From: Actinomycetota bacterium | GTDB lineage: Bacteria > Actinomycetota > CADDZG01 > JAHWKV01 > JAOPZY01 | Reading direction: 5' to 3' | Length of the DNA stretch: 64,000 nt | Assembly: GCA_035765775.1 (NCBI GenBank) | Contig: DASTWV010000026.1 | Span: forward strand, 1-64,000 | Notes under the pieces: generated by a model | Database searches by the model: none | Seen by the model: only the letters and a program-made list of their open reading frames with translations | Told to the model about the DNA's origin: nothing | Program-made: the position numbers and the translations under genes | In this document: positions 47,989-57,065 of the stretch, in pieces | Layout of the letters: every line of letters begins with the position of its first letter | How positions within the stretch are numbered: the first letter of the stretch is position 1

Positions 47989-49179
47989 GTGAGCGAACGC
48001 GAGGGGCCCGACGGGCAGCCGCTGGTGCGCGCCACCCCCGAGGTGACCCGGCGGCTCCTGGACGCCTGGCGGGGCGAGATCGAAGCCCGGGCGGTGTACG
48101 AGGCATTGGCCGCCCGGGAGAAGGACGAGCGCCGGGCCAGCGTGCTCCGGCGGATGGCCGGCGGGGAGGCGGGCCACCTCGAGCGGGTGGAGAACCGGAT
48201 GCGGGCCCTCAACATCCCCATCCCGGACCCCGCCCGCGTGCGGCTGTCCTCCTGGCAGCGCCTGCAGGTCCGGGTCGCCCCGGTCGAGCGGGTGCTCGCC
48301 GCCCGCGAGGCCGCCGAGAACGACGAGATCGTCACCGGCTACGGCGAGCCCACCGGCGACCCGGCCACCGACGAGCTCTTCGCATCGATCCGGCGCGACG
48401 AGCAGGCGCACGCCCGCCACATCGGGACCCTGTCCGGGGAACTCCCCCCTTCGCTCGGGGGCGGGACGAACCAGCCCAAGCGCCGGCTGGACCAGATCCT
48501 CGCCCGCGAGAGCTGGCACCAGCGCGGCTCCGGGTGGATCTCCGGGGCCATCTACGGTGCCAACGACGGCCTGGCGGCGGTCTTCGGCATTGTCTCGGGC
48601 GTCTCGGGCGCCACCGGCGGCTCGCACTTCGTGCTGACCGCCGGGCTGGCGGGCGCCCTTGCATCCGCCCTCTCGATGGCCACCGGGGCGTTCCTGGCCG
48701 AGCGCTCGATCGCCGAGGTCTCCGCGGCCAACGTCGAGCAGGAGCGCCGGGAGGTCGAGCAGAACCCCGACGAGGAGCGGGAGGAGGTCTCGCTCTACTA
48801 CCAGCTGAAGGGTCTGAGCGAGGCGGACGCCAACGAGCTGGCGGGCAAGCTCGCCCGCAGTAAGGAGGGCCTCCTGCCCGTCCTCATCGCCGAGGAGCTG
48901 GGGGGCGCCCAGGGGGGCGAGAACCCCACGCAGGCGGCGCTGGCCGCCGGGCTCAGCACCGGGCTGGGGGCCATGGTGCCGGTGCTCCCCTTCTTCTGGC
49001 TCCACGGCATCACGGCGGTCATCTGGGCCGCCGTCGTCTCCCTGATCGCCCACTTTTTGGTGGGCGCCGCCAAGTCGCTGGTCACGCTGCGCACCTGGTG
49101 GTCGGCGGGCTTCGAGATGACGATGGCGGGCGTCATCGTGGGCGGTTGCACCTATGCGGCCGGGCTCCTGTTCCACTGA
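47989..49179 (+). CDS. Ferritin-like domain fused to VIT1/CCC1 iron transporter (MbfA-like)
   Basis: 396 aa. Residues 25-155 are a rubrerythrin-like helical bundle with paired Glu/His ligands (EARAVYEALA, GGEAGHLERVENRM, IRRDEQAHARHIGTL). Residues about 175-396 are a VIT1/CCC1 membrane domain (SGAIYGANDGLAAVFGIVSG, LSMATGAFLAE, long acidic loop EVEQNPDEEREEV). Such proteins export ferrous iron or manganese and protect from iron toxicity. GTG start with GAGGAG 8 nt before. Confidence 0.9.
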   Translation: MSEREGPDGQPLVRATPEVTRRLLDAWRGEIEARAVYEALAAREKDERRASVLRRMAGGEAGHLERVENRMRALNIPIPDPARVRLSSWQRLQVRVAPVERVLAAREAAENDEIVTGYGEPTGDPATDELFASIRRDEQAHARHIGTLSGELPPSLGGGTNQPKRRLDQILARESWHQRGSGWISGAIYGANDGLAAVFGIVSGVSGATGGSHFVLTAGLAGALASALSMATGAFLAERSIAEVSAANVEQERREVEQNPDEEREEVSLYYQLKGLSEADANELAGKLARSKEGLLPVLIAEELGGAQGGENPTQAALAAGLSTGLGAMVPVLPFFWLHGITAVIWAAVVSLIAHFLVGAAKSLVTLRTWWSAGFEMTMAGVIVGGCTYAAGLLFH

Positions 49180-49216
49180 CGCCGCCCGCCGCCGGGCGAC
49201 CTCCCAGGCATCCGGC

Positions 49217-49609
49217 TCAGAGCCGGGCCAGCACCACCGCCGCCAGCGCCATCAGGAGTAGGTTCCGGCAGAGGGTCTTCCACCCGATGGTGGCGATGTG
49301 CAGGGAACCGAAGCACCGGCAGTCCGGCCGACGGCCCACTGCCATGTTCCAGCCGATGCCCAGGGCGAAGGCCCCGACCAGCCCCAGGGCGGCCCAGGCG
49401 GCCCACCAGGCCAGCGGGCCGATCAGCAGGGCCACCCCGATGGCCAGCTCCAGGCCGGGCAGCAGCGTGCCGATGGGGCGGGCGAGCGAGTAGGGCAGAC
49501 CAAAGTCCACCACCTGCTGGCGGGAGTCGTCGAGATCCTGGAGCTTGCCGATGCCGGCGCCGGCCAGAACGATGGCGAGGAGGATCCGGCACACCAGCAC
49601 GAGGGTCAT
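49217..49609 (-). CDS. MauE/DoxX-like membrane protein
   Basis: 130 aa, four hydrophobic helices (LVCRILLAIVLAGAGIGKLQD, LGLPYSLARPIGTLLPGLEL-like second helix). MauE hallmark CRCFGSLHIATIGWKTLCRNLLL contains the Cys pair. MauE is required for disulphide formation in methylamine dehydrogenase; relatives work in general disulphide or quinone redox chemistry. No mau genes are nearby. Convergent with the iron exporter. Confidence 0.8.
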   Translation of the reverse strand: MTLVLVCRILLAIVLAGAGIGKLQDLDDSRQQVVDFGLPYSLARPIGTLLPGLELAIGVALLIGPLAWWAAWAALGLVGAFALGIGWNMAVGRRPDCRCFGSLHIATIGWKTLCRNLLLMALAAVVLARL

Positions 49610-49698
49610 GCGCACAGTTTGCCGCAGGCCCGGCCACGGTGCCCTTTCGCGTGCGGGGTAGGATCCCGGGGTTGAAGCCGCCCCCAACGGAGGTCCCG

Positions 49699-49905
49699 AT
49701 GCCGACGGAGCACGATTTTGTGGAACGCATCCTCGAGGCATTCTCGTCGCTGCGCAGCCGAGCCGCCTTCGAGGTGATCCAGAACCAGTTCGAAGCCGGC
49801 GAGCTCACCTTCATCGTCGACCGGTACGGCATCCGGATCCACCTGGACCAGATCGACCCGGAACCGACGTCCGAGAGCGACACCCTCGAGGAGATGGACA
49901 TGTAG
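49699..49905 (+). CDS. Uncharacterised 68-aa acidic protein
   Basis: MPTEHDFVERILEAFSSLRS, then VIQNQFEAGELTFIVDRYGI and an acidic tail. ATG 49699 has GGAGG 5 nt upstream; an earlier in-frame ATG (49639) gives a Pro/Arg stretch that looks non-coding. Divergent from the MauE-like gene. Function unknown. Confidence 0.6.
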   Translation: MPTEHDFVERILEAFSSLRSRAAFEVIQNQFEAGELTFIVDRYGIRIHLDQIDPEPTSESDTLEEMDM

Positions 49906-49988
49906 CACGCGCCGGGGGCGCCGCCGAAGCGACGCCCCCGATCAACCCGAGGCAACCCGAGGCTCGCTGGGAAGCGGCCTGGATCCCG

Positions 49989-51182
49989 CTAGATCCCGAG
50001 TGCGTTGAGCAGTGCCACCAGCGGGTTCGGCGAGGAGGCTGCACCGGCGCCCGACGGGGCCGGTGTGGCAGGCCCGCCGACCGCCTTCGAAAGGTCGAGC
50101 AGCCCCGAGCACGCCTGCCCGCAGGCAACGCCCTTGTCCGCCGAGCTGAGGATCTGGGAGACCGCGCCACCCTGGGTGTAGCCCATCGAGAGCAGGTCGG
50201 CGACCGCCCCGGTCACGTGCGGGGTGGCCATCGAGGTGCCGGCCAGGGTGGTGTACTGGTTGGTCTTGCCGTTCACCCAGTAGGTCGACATGACGTCGTC
50301 TGCCTTGTTGCCGTCGTTGGCGCCACCGGGCGCCACCACTGCCCAGTTGTCGCTGGTGAGCTGGCTGGAGTAGTTGGCGACGGCGCCGGTGGGGCCGGTG
50401 GCGCCCACGATGAGGGCGGTGAGGGTCCCGTACGCGGCCGTGGCCCCCAGCAGCTGGCCGAGCAGCCCGCTCCCGACCCCGAACCCGGTGTTGCCGGCGG
50501 CCAGCACCGGGACCGCCCCGTGCTGCCAGGCGTAGTTGATGCCGTCCAGCAGTGGCTGCGACAGCCCGGTGGTGCCACCCAGGCCGAGCGGCAGGGTGCC
50601 GCCATCTCCAAGGCTGAGGTTGACCACCTGGGCGCCCTTGTTGACCACCCATTCGATGCCCGCCTCGACGTCGGCGTCGGCACCGGCGCCCGTGCCGTCC
50701 AGGGCCTTGGCCACCAGCAGCTTGGCGTCCGGGGCCACGCCCGCGATCCCGGTCCCGTTGTTGGTGTCGGCGGCGATGATGCCCGCCACGTGGGTGCCGT
50801 GCCCGTTGTCATCCTGGGCGCTGCCCGTGCACTTCGTCGGGTCGGCGTTGGCCCCGATGCAGTTGGTGGAGGCGACCACCTTGCCGGCCAGATCCTGGTG
50901 ACCCAGGTCGATCCCGGTGTCGACGATGCCCACAGTCACGTTCTTGCCCGTGGCGAAGCTCCATGCGTTCGGCGCCCCGATCTGCTGCAACCCCCACTGC
51001 TGCGAGAACAGCGGATCGTTGACTGCGACTGCGGCGAGCGCCGACGGCGGGAGCGCCATGACCAAGCCGAAGACGCTGGCCAGGAGTGCGAGGGCTACCC
51101 GGAGCCCGGTGCTGGGTGAGAGACGGACCTGTGCGGCGACACCATGGTGCGCTACCTCGATGCTGTGACCCATCCGGTGCAT
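49989..51182 (-). CDS. Secreted subtilisin-family (S8) serine protease
   Basis: 397 aa. Signal peptide near residues 25-50 (LRVALALLASVFGLVMALPPSALA), no long propeptide. The triad is visible: Asp in GIVDTGID, His in GHGTHVAGI, Ser in LAGTSMATPHVTGA, plus oxyanion Asn in AAGN. One Cys pair in GVACGQACSG. A short Pro/Ala/Ser tail ends the protein without an LPxTG signal. Fervidolysin/thermitase-like type. Confidence 0.93.
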   Translation of the reverse strand: MHRMGHSIEVAHHGVAAQVRLSPSTGLRVALALLASVFGLVMALPPSALAAVAVNDPLFSQQWGLQQIGAPNAWSFATGKNVTVGIVDTGIDLGHQDLAGKVVASTNCIGANADPTKCTGSAQDDNGHGTHVAGIIAADTNNGTGIAGVAPDAKLLVAKALDGTGAGADADVEAGIEWVVNKGAQVVNLSLGDGGTLPLGLGGTTGLSQPLLDGINYAWQHGAVPVLAAGNTGFGVGSGLLGQLLGATAAYGTLTALIVGATGPTGAVANYSSQLTSDNWAVVAPGGANDGNKADDVMSTYWVNGKTNQYTTLAGTSMATPHVTGAVADLLSMGYTQGGAVSQILSSADKGVACGQACSGLLDLSKAVGGPATPAPSGAGAASSPNPLVALLNALGI

Positions 51183-51248
51183 TCGACCCCCTCAGCCTAG
51201 GCCTGAAACCAGCGGACGAATTCTAGCGTAGTTCTTCGGATTTGCGCG

Positions 51249-51262
51249 TTAGAATCTTCTAA
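51249..51262. promoter_or_regulatory. Palindrome upstream of the subtilase gene
   Basis: TTAGAA-TC-TTCTAA, perfect 6-bp arms with 2-bp spacer, about 67-80 bp before the ATG. A -10-like TAGAAT lies between it and the gene on the minus strand. Candidate operator in the 221-bp gap, which otherwise holds nothing recognisable. Confidence 0.4.
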
Positions 51263-51403
51263 GGGAAAGATGGTCGAGCACGGGTTAACTCCGTGCAACC
51301 GGCCGTTAGTCCAAACGAGGCGCCCGAACCCTGCCGACACCCGTGGGGGGGCTTGGGTCACCGGTCCTCCCGGTCCCCACCGCTCCCAACCGGTCTCACC
51401 GAC

Positions 51404-53584
51404 TCATCCCGCGGCCCCCACGACCGGCCTGTTGAGCGGCCTGCCGCCCGCCGAGCCCTCGAATGAGGCGTCGCCGTAGTTGAAGATCCCGCCGTCGGAG
51501 GCCACCAGCCAGTACCCGGCGCCGTCCGGTGGCACGGCCAGGCCCACGATGGGCCGGTTCAGGTGGATGCTGCCGGCCGAGCCGAGGAACGGGGTCCCGT
51601 AGTTGAAGATCCCGCCGTCGGAGGCCACCAGCCAGTACCCAGCCCCTCCGGGGCCGGGAGCCATACCCACGATCGGTTGGTTGAGGTGGATCGCCCCGGC
51701 CGACCCGGCGAAGGCCGCGTCGCCGTAGTTGAAGATGCCCCCGTCGCTGGCGACGAGCCAGTACCCGCCGCCGCGGGGAACGGCCGCCATGCCCACGATC
51801 GGCTTGTTCAGGTGGATGGCGCCCGCCGAGCCGAAGAACCCGGCATCGCCGTAGTTGAAGATCCCCCCGTCGCTGGCCACCAGCCAGTAGCCCTGGTCGG
51901 GATTGCCTGCCGGGGGAGGCCCGCCCGAGGCGACCGGGGTCACGGCACTGGAGGGCGATGACGGCAGGCTGGTGCCCTGGCCGTTGCTGGCCGTGACCGT
52001 GAAGGTGTAGGCGGTGCCGTTGGCCAGGCCGGTGACCACGAGGCGGGTCGCCGACGGTCCCACGGTGACCGGCGCCAGCGCCGAAGTCCCGCCATGGGGC
52101 GTCACGGTGAAGGCAGTCAGGGCGCTGCCGCCGGTGTCCGCCGGCGGGGTCCAGGTGACGGAGGCGTAGCCGTTCCCCGCCTGGGCGGCCACGTTGGTGG
52201 GGGGCGCCGGGACCGCCACCGGGGTGGCCGGGTTGGACGTGGCCGCCGGGCTCGTGCCCAGGCTGTTCGAGGCCACCACCTCGAAGGTGTACGAGGTCCC
52301 GTTGGTGAGGCCGTTGATCACGGCCTGGAGGGTGGACCCGCTCACGGTCTGGCTGACCCCGGCCTGCGCCACCCCATTCACCATCGGGATGACGGTGTAC
52401 GTGCGGGGAGGCCGGGTGGCGGAGGCGTTCCAGGACACCTGGACCGCCCTGTTGCCCGCCGTGGCCACGACCCCGGTGGGGGCGGCGGGCGGCGTGATGC
52501 AGTAGACGGTGCCGCGGTCGGGTGACCCTCCCGGGGTGACGAACGAGAAGTCGGCGCTTCCGGGGGCCAGCGTGAGCGCCAGGACGCCGGGCGTGCCCGA
52601 CTCCTGGTACACCGCCGGGTGGCCGCTCTGGATGGAGTCGGAGGGCGCCCCGCCGGTGCCCACGACGAACTCGGTGAGGCCCTCGGGCAGGTCCGCGACC
52701 CCGCCGGTGTTCATCGGCACCAGGTGCTCGTAGTCATGGGCGTGGCCCCCGAGCACGATGGCGGCGTGGGCCTTGTACAGGTCGTTCCAGAACGCAGCGA
52801 ACTCGGAGTCGTCGCCCAGGTTGGAGTTGGTGAACGCCGGGGTGTGCCAGTAGGCAAGGATGCAACTGTTGGCCGCCGCCGCCAGGCTCTGGCGCAGGAA
52901 CGTCTCCTCGGCCGAGCCGGTGCCGCAGCCGCCGACCGCGGCGCACTCGCTGTCCAGTGCGATCACGGTCCAGGACCCGACGCTGTACGAGTACCAGTCG
53001 CTGCAACTGGTGGCGCGCGACCCGCAGTTCACGCTGCCGGTCTCGTTCGTGCCGGCGTTGGCGCCGCCCGGGAAGTCCCGGGAGAAGTACGAGAAGTAGG
53101 CCGGCTGCTGCTGGAGCGGGCCGCTGTCGGTCTCCGCCAGGTCGCCCCAGTCGTAGTACCCCGGCACCGGGCGGGCCACCGCGTTGTAGCCCGCCCAGCC
53201 GCTGTTGGCGTACTCCGACTGGTACATCGTGAGCGTGGTGCCGGTGCCCTGGAAGGCGTTCGAGTTCAGCCAGGCGGCGCCCGGGTAGCCCGACGGGTAC
53301 TGCTCGTCACCCAGCAGTGCCAGGGCGCTGATCGATCCGAGCCCGCCCAGCAGGCCGGCGGTGGTGTCCTGGGCGCACGCGTTGTCGCAGGAGATGTCCC
53401 CCGCAGCCACCAGGAGCGGGCCGGAGGCCGCCCGGCCGGCGGCGCCCGGGACCTCGACTGCCGCCGGGGCCAGGAGCAGCCCGGCGCTCAGGAGTACTGC
53501 GAGGACGGCGGCCACCCCCGGCCGCCAACGACGGCCAGCGACCACGCCACACCGGGCCTCCACGCGCGCTGTCCCCCCCACCAT
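51404..53584 (-). CDS. Secreted metallophosphoesterase-like protein with Fn3 and [10 protein letters not shown] repeats
   Basis: 726 aa. Order: signal peptide ([20 protein letters not shown]), calcineurin-like domain about 50-365, two fibronectin-III domains (about 370-555), four 42-aa [17 protein letters not shown] repeats at the end. Metal ligands kept: [26 protein letters not shown]. The central GNH(D/E) motif reads [10 protein letters not shown], losing both the Asn and the His; each change needs one base (AAC to TAC, CAC to TAC). Activity is therefore doubtful or altered. Probably surface-located. Confidence 0.85.
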   Translation of the reverse strand: MVGGTARVEARCGVVAGRRWRPGVAAVLAVLLSAGLLLAPAAVEVPGAAGRAASGPLLVAAGDISCDNACAQDTTAGLLGGLGSISALALLGDEQYPSGYPGAAWLNSNAFQGTGTTLTMYQSEYANSGWAGYNAVARPVPGYYDWGDLAETDSGPLQQQPAYFSYFSRDFPGGANAGTNETGSVNCGSRATSCSDWYSYSVGSWTVIALDSECAAVGGCGTGSAEETFLRQSLAAAANSCILAYWHTPAFTNSNLGDDSEFAAFWNDLYKAHAAIVLGGHAHDYEHLVPMNTGGVADLPEGLTEFVVGTGGAPSDSIQSGHPAVYQESGTPGVLALTLAPGSADFSFVTPGGSPDRGTVYCITPPAAPTGVVATAGNRAVQVSWNASATRPPRTYTVIPMVNGVAQAGVSQTVSGSTLQAVINGLTNGTSYTFEVVASNSLGTSPAATSNPATPVAVPAPPTNVAAQAGNGYASVTWTPPADTGGSALTAFTVTPHGGTSALAPVTVGPSATRLVVTGLANGTAYTFTVTASNGQGTSLPSSPSSAVTPVASGGPPPAGNPDQGYWLVASDGGIFNYGDAGFFGSAGAIHLNKPIVGMAAVPRGGGYWLVASDGGIFNYGDAAFAGSAGAIHLNQPIVGMAPGPGGAGYWLVASDGGIFNYGTPFLGSAGSIHLNRPIVGLAVPPDGAGYWLVASDGGIFNYGDASFEGSAGGRPLNRPVVGAAG
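51410..51896 (-). repeat. Four tandem 126-bp-class repeats coding [10 protein letters not shown] units
   Basis: In-frame units with strongly conserved DNA (for example GTAGTTGAAGATCCCGCC on the plus strand). The same unit recurs five times at about 55140-55769 in the neighbouring secreted protein, so the two arrays can recombine. Confidence 0.8.
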
Positions 53585-53674
53585 CGCAGAACCTTCACCG
53601 CGCGGGCAGGAGGTTTCCAGCGCCCCGCCCGGCGCTCAGAGGTGATGATACCCAAGGAGGGACAGGGCGAAGCG

Positions 53675-55972
53675 TTAATTTGCGGAGAAGAGCGCCCCGA
53701 TCGACGAGAATGTGGAGTTGCTGTCCTGGACGGCAGTCGGCGATATCGAGGCCGATACCGAGGGCTGGGCCACCACCTCGTTGGACCGCAGGTCGTTGCC
53801 GTACACGCAGCCCCAGGTGGAGCCGCTTCCGGCGTTGCCCGACACCGCCAAGTAGCCGAAGTAGCCCTCTGCGGTGGAACTCGGATTCAGGGTCGGGAGG
53901 GCCGGGCTCCTGCTGGAGCTGCCGTCGTCCACCTCTCCGGTCTTGTCGGCGGTCCACACCGTGGAGCTGCCCTTCGACGAGTGGAAGACCACGGCGTCCA
54001 GCGACTCGGCGCTCTCGGGGTCGCTCATCGTCTCGGTGGTGACGGGATTGAAGCTGACATTGACCGTACTGGAACCCGAACTCGTTGCCTCACCCCACCA
54101 CAGCTCGATCTCGTGGACGCCGTCGTTGGTGAAGTACGAGTCGGCGTTGTGCCAGGAGGAGACGTGGCCGCCGGTGACCCCGCCGACCGAAAACGCCGTA
54201 TCGGTGGCCCCCGGGAATTTGGTTTCAATCGCCAGCGCGACCAGATCACCGGAGACCGGACTCACATCGGCCTGGATCGACGTCGCGGCGGGCTGGTTGT
54301 TGGCATAGATGAAGTCACCGCTCTTCGTGATGGTGGCGGGTGCGGTGCTCGAGTAGGTGAAGTGGTCCGCCCCGCCGGTGGCGCTGGTACCCCCAGGCCC
54401 GGTGAGGGTGACGTCGACGGTCCCGTTCGATCCGGCCGGCGACTGGGCGAAGATCTGCGTGCTGGACTGGTCGAGGATCGTCCCGGGCACCGACCCGAAC
54501 CTGACGCCGTTCACCCCGCTCAGGTTGCTGCCATTGATGGTCACGTAGGTGCCGCCGGCGGTCGAGGCCGTGGAGGGAGCGACCTTGGTGACCGAGGGCG
54601 GCGGCACCTGGTAGGTGAACTGGTCCGCCGTCGTGGACGAGCTGGTGCCGTGCGCCGTGGTCACGGTCACGTGCACCGTGCCCGCGCCCTCGACCGGTGA
54701 GGTGGCGACAATCTGGGTGCTGGTGTCGCTGGCGATCGTGCCCCCCGTGGTGCCGAACTTGACCGCGGTGGCCCCGGCCAGGTTCTGGCCGGAGATCGTG
54801 ACTGAGGTGCCGCCGGTGGTCAGCCCGTGGGTCGGCGAGATCCCCGAGACGCTGGGCGCCCCGACGAAGTAGGTGAAACGGTCGGCGCTCCCGGTGCCAC
54901 TGGTCCCGAACTGCGTGGAGACCGTGATGTCCACGCTGCCCGCTCCCTGCGCCGGGGCGGTGGCCACGATCTGGGAGTCGGCGTCCGAGACGATGGCACC
55001 CGCCACTGTCCCGAATCGGACCGCGGTGGCCCCGGCGAGGTGCTGGCCGGTGATGGTCACCGCGGTGCCCCCGGTGGTCGCCCCTCCGGTCGGGGCGACG
55101 GAGGTCACCACCGGTGGGACGGGCGGCGAACCCGCCGTTGAGCCGGTCCCGGCCCCTGCTGCGCCCACGATCGGAGCGGCGAGCGTCAGGGCTCCGGCGG
55201 ATCCCTGGAAGCCGGCGTCGCCGTAGTTGAAGATCCCGCCGTCGCTGGCCACCAGCCAATAGCCGCCGCCGTCCGGGGTGGGGGCCATGCTGACGATCGG
55301 CCGGTTCAGGTGGACGGCGCCCGCCGAGCCGTAGAACGGCGTGGAGTAGTTGAAGATGCCACCGTCCGATGCCACCAGCCAGTAGCCCGAGCCGGCGCCG
55401 CCCGGGGCCATGCCGACGATGGGCTTGTTGAGATTGATCGCGCCCGCCGAGCCGAAGAACCCGGCGTCGCCGTAGTTGAAGATCCCACCGTCGGAGGCCA
55501 CCAGCCAGTAGCCCCGGCCATCTGCGGTGGAAGCCATGCCCACGATGGGTTTGTTCAGGTGGATGCCGCCGGCCGAGCCGGAGAACCCGGCGTCGCCGTA
55601 GGTGAAGATCCCACCGTCGGAGGCCACCAGCCAGTAGCCGTTCCCATCGGCGGTGGCGGCAAGGCCCACCACGGGCTTGTTCAGGTGGATGGCGCCGGCG
55701 GAGCCGAAGAACCCGGCGTCGCCGTAGTTGAAGATCCCGCCGTCGGAGGCCACCAGCCAGTAGCCCTGGCCCGAGGCCGGCGCGGCCCCGGCGGCCGGAT
55801 CGGCGGCGGGGGTGGTCACTGCGGCGGGAGCTGCCCCGGGCGCGGCGGCCCCGGCGGGGGCTGCCAGGCCGGCCATGCCGGCGGGCAGGAGGACGATGAC
55901 GCTCGCAGCCAACGCACCCCGCGCCCTCCGCTCGCCCCGAAAGTACCCCGCCGCGCGCCTCAGCCTGCCCAT
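53675..55972 (-). CDS. Secreted protein with five [10 protein letters not shown] repeats and three IPT/TIG domains
   Basis: 765 aa from ATG 55972 (GGAGGAGCGAG before it; an upstream frame extension looks non-coding). Signal peptide (GALAASVIVLLPAGMAGLAA), then five 42-aa repeats [20 protein letters not shown]...LNKPIVGMA. Three IPT/TIG Ig-like domains follow (VTSVAPTGGATTGGTAVTIT; VSGISPTHGLTTGGTSVTIS; VTKVAPSTASTAGGTYVTIN). A C-terminal beta-sandwich of about 220 aa (SGDFIYANNQPAATSIQADV) closes it. The [10 protein letters not shown] repeat is common in Acidimicrobiia-like secreted proteins; role unknown, perhaps a propeller-like surface module. Confidence 0.85.
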   Translation of the reverse strand: MGRLRRAAGYFRGERRARGALAASVIVLLPAGMAGLAAPAGAAAPGAAPAAVTTPAADPAAGAAPASGQGYWLVASDGGIFNYGDAGFFGSAGAIHLNKPVVGLAATADGNGYWLVASDGGIFTYGDAGFSGSAGGIHLNKPIVGMASTADGRGYWLVASDGGIFNYGDAGFFGSAGAINLNKPIVGMAPGGAGSGYWLVASDGGIFNYSTPFYGSAGAVHLNRPIVSMAPTPDGGGYWLVASDGGIFNYGDAGFQGSAGALTLAAPIVGAAGAGTGSTAGSPPVPPVVTSVAPTGGATTGGTAVTITGQHLAGATAVRFGTVAGAIVSDADSQIVATAPAQGAGSVDITVSTQFGTSGTGSADRFTYFVGAPSVSGISPTHGLTTGGTSVTISGQNLAGATAVKFGTTGGTIASDTSTQIVATSPVEGAGTVHVTVTTAHGTSSSTTADQFTYQVPPPSVTKVAPSTASTAGGTYVTINGSNLSGVNGVRFGSVPGTILDQSSTQIFAQSPAGSNGTVDVTLTGPGGTSATGGADHFTYSSTAPATITKSGDFIYANNQPAATSIQADVSPVSGDLVALAIETKFPGATDTAFSVGGVTGGHVSSWHNADSYFTNDGVHEIELWWGEATSSGSSTVNVSFNPVTTETMSDPESAESLDAVVFHSSKGSSTVWTADKTGEVDDGSSSRSPALPTLNPSSTAEGYFGYLAVSGNAGSGSTWGCVYGNDLRSNEVVAQPSVSASISPTAVQDSNSTFSSIGALFSAN
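55140..55769 (-). repeat. Five tandem 126-bp-class repeats coding [10 protein letters not shown] units
   Basis: Same unit as at 51410-51896. The first and third units are near identical in protein sequence; the fourth has a shortened YSTPF turn, matched by the third unit (YGTPF) of the other array. Confidence 0.8.
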
Positions 55973-56315
55973 CTCGCTCCTCCAGTCCTCGCGACCAGCC
56001 AACGCAGCCCCAGGGCCAGCGTGCCTGCGCCTCCCTACCGGCGTCCCCCTACGTGGTGCCTGCCGGACCGGGATCCTATCGAGCGCTGGCCCACTACTGA
56101 GGCATTTCGGTCGCCGTACCCAGTCCTGCCAACCGGTGGCCGTGCCCGAAGCACGCGTGAACTCCCTCCCCAGGGCCCCCCACGGTCCCACGCGCCCGCG
56201 GCCACGGTCGCCGACGGTTGCAGTGAATGTCGGCGCGTTGCCCAGGGATCTGAAGCCCTTAAGACGGCAAATCGCGGGCCCTGGCTCAGGCTGGCTCAGG
56301 CCGGCTCAGGCTGGC
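55973..56315. other. Intergenic region, upstream of the repeat protein
   Basis: No gene seen over 343 bp. It should hold the promoter of the minus-strand secreted protein. The right edge carries the start of the CTGGCTCAGG tandem array. Confidence 0.4.
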
Positions 56316-56320
56316 TCAGG
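56281..56320. repeat. Four tandem 10-bp repeats at the end of the YkgJ-like gene
   Basis: CTGGCTCAGG x4 (third copy CCGGCTCAGG), continuing as a degenerate CCTGGTCGG. The minus-strand stop TGA (56316-56318) lies in the last unit, so slippage here would move the stop only by whole units that each contain TGA-like triplets. Confidence 0.7.
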
Positions 56321-57011
56321 CCTGGTCGGGGTCCATGAGCGGCAGGTCCAGGCGCAGGCGGATGCGCTGGGCCGGGCCGAGGTTGGCGTCCAGCCATTCG
56401 TGGTTCAGCTCCATGGCGTCGAAGTCCTTCCAGATGCGCTCGTCCCCGGCACAGCTGTACTTCCGGCAGATCCCCGGCCGGTCGGCGTAGACCCCGCAGA
56501 ACCCGGTGGCCCGGTCGTTGTGCGTGCAGTACCCGTCCCGGTCATGGCGGATCATGTAGGGCCACCCGAGGTCGAAGCGCACCGCCCCGGCGTCCACCTC
56601 CCCGCCGGTGAGGGCGAAGTGCAGCTTGCAGCACACCGCGTGGCAGACGTGCATGCGCTCGCCACAGTTGACCTCGCGGGTCGGATCCGGCCGGGCGCCT
56701 TCGGCCCGCATGGCGATGGTGGGCCAGGGGACACCCTCCGGCGATCCATCCGGCTCCCCCGCCCCGCCGGGGGCGGGGTCCCCTTCCGGGAGCGCCACCT
56801 CCGCGGGCACGACGCCGGCGGCGCGCAGGGTGCCCACCAGGTCATGGAGCTCGCGCTCGATGCGGGTGGAGCGGGCGGCGATGCGCTCGAATGCGGCGTG
56901 GGTGAAAAGGCTACCCCGCTCGACCATGCGGTCCAGCTCACCCACCCGGTCGGGCGCCGCATCCGCCGGGGAGGGGGTCACATCATCTGCCATGGGGGGC
57001 GTCGGTGTCAT
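56316..57011 (-). CDS. YkgJ-family cysteine-cluster protein
   Basis: 231 aa. The Cys-rich C-terminal half (NCGERMHVCHAVCCKLHF; DGYCTHNDRATGFCGVYADR; PGICRKYSCAGDERIW) matches the zinc/iron-chelating YkgJ family (CxxxCxxCC). The N-terminal half is helical (RMVERGSLFTHAAFERIAAR). ATG 57011 has GGAGG 10 nt upstream; ATG 56993 is possible. Molecular role unknown; often proposed to bind or sequester metal. Divergent from the DNA ligase gene. Confidence 0.8.
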   Translation of the reverse strand: MTPTPPMADDVTPSPADAAPDRVGELDRMVERGSLFTHAAFERIAARSTRIERELHDLVGTLRAAGVVPAEVALPEGDPAPGGAGEPDGSPEGVPWPTIAMRAEGARPDPTREVNCGERMHVCHAVCCKLHFALTGGEVDAGAVRFDLGWPYMIRHDRDGYCTHNDRATGFCGVYADRPGICRKYSCAGDERIWKDFDAMELNHEWLDANLGPAQRIRLRLDLPLMDPDQA

Positions 57012-57065
57012 CGTCGGGGAGACCTCCTGCGGCCAGTATGACCGCCGGTGGCGGAGAATCGGCAC

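Noticed and set aside
51410-55769. CRISPR-like regular repeats
   Set aside because: The units are in-frame coding repeats of 42 aa without unique spacers.
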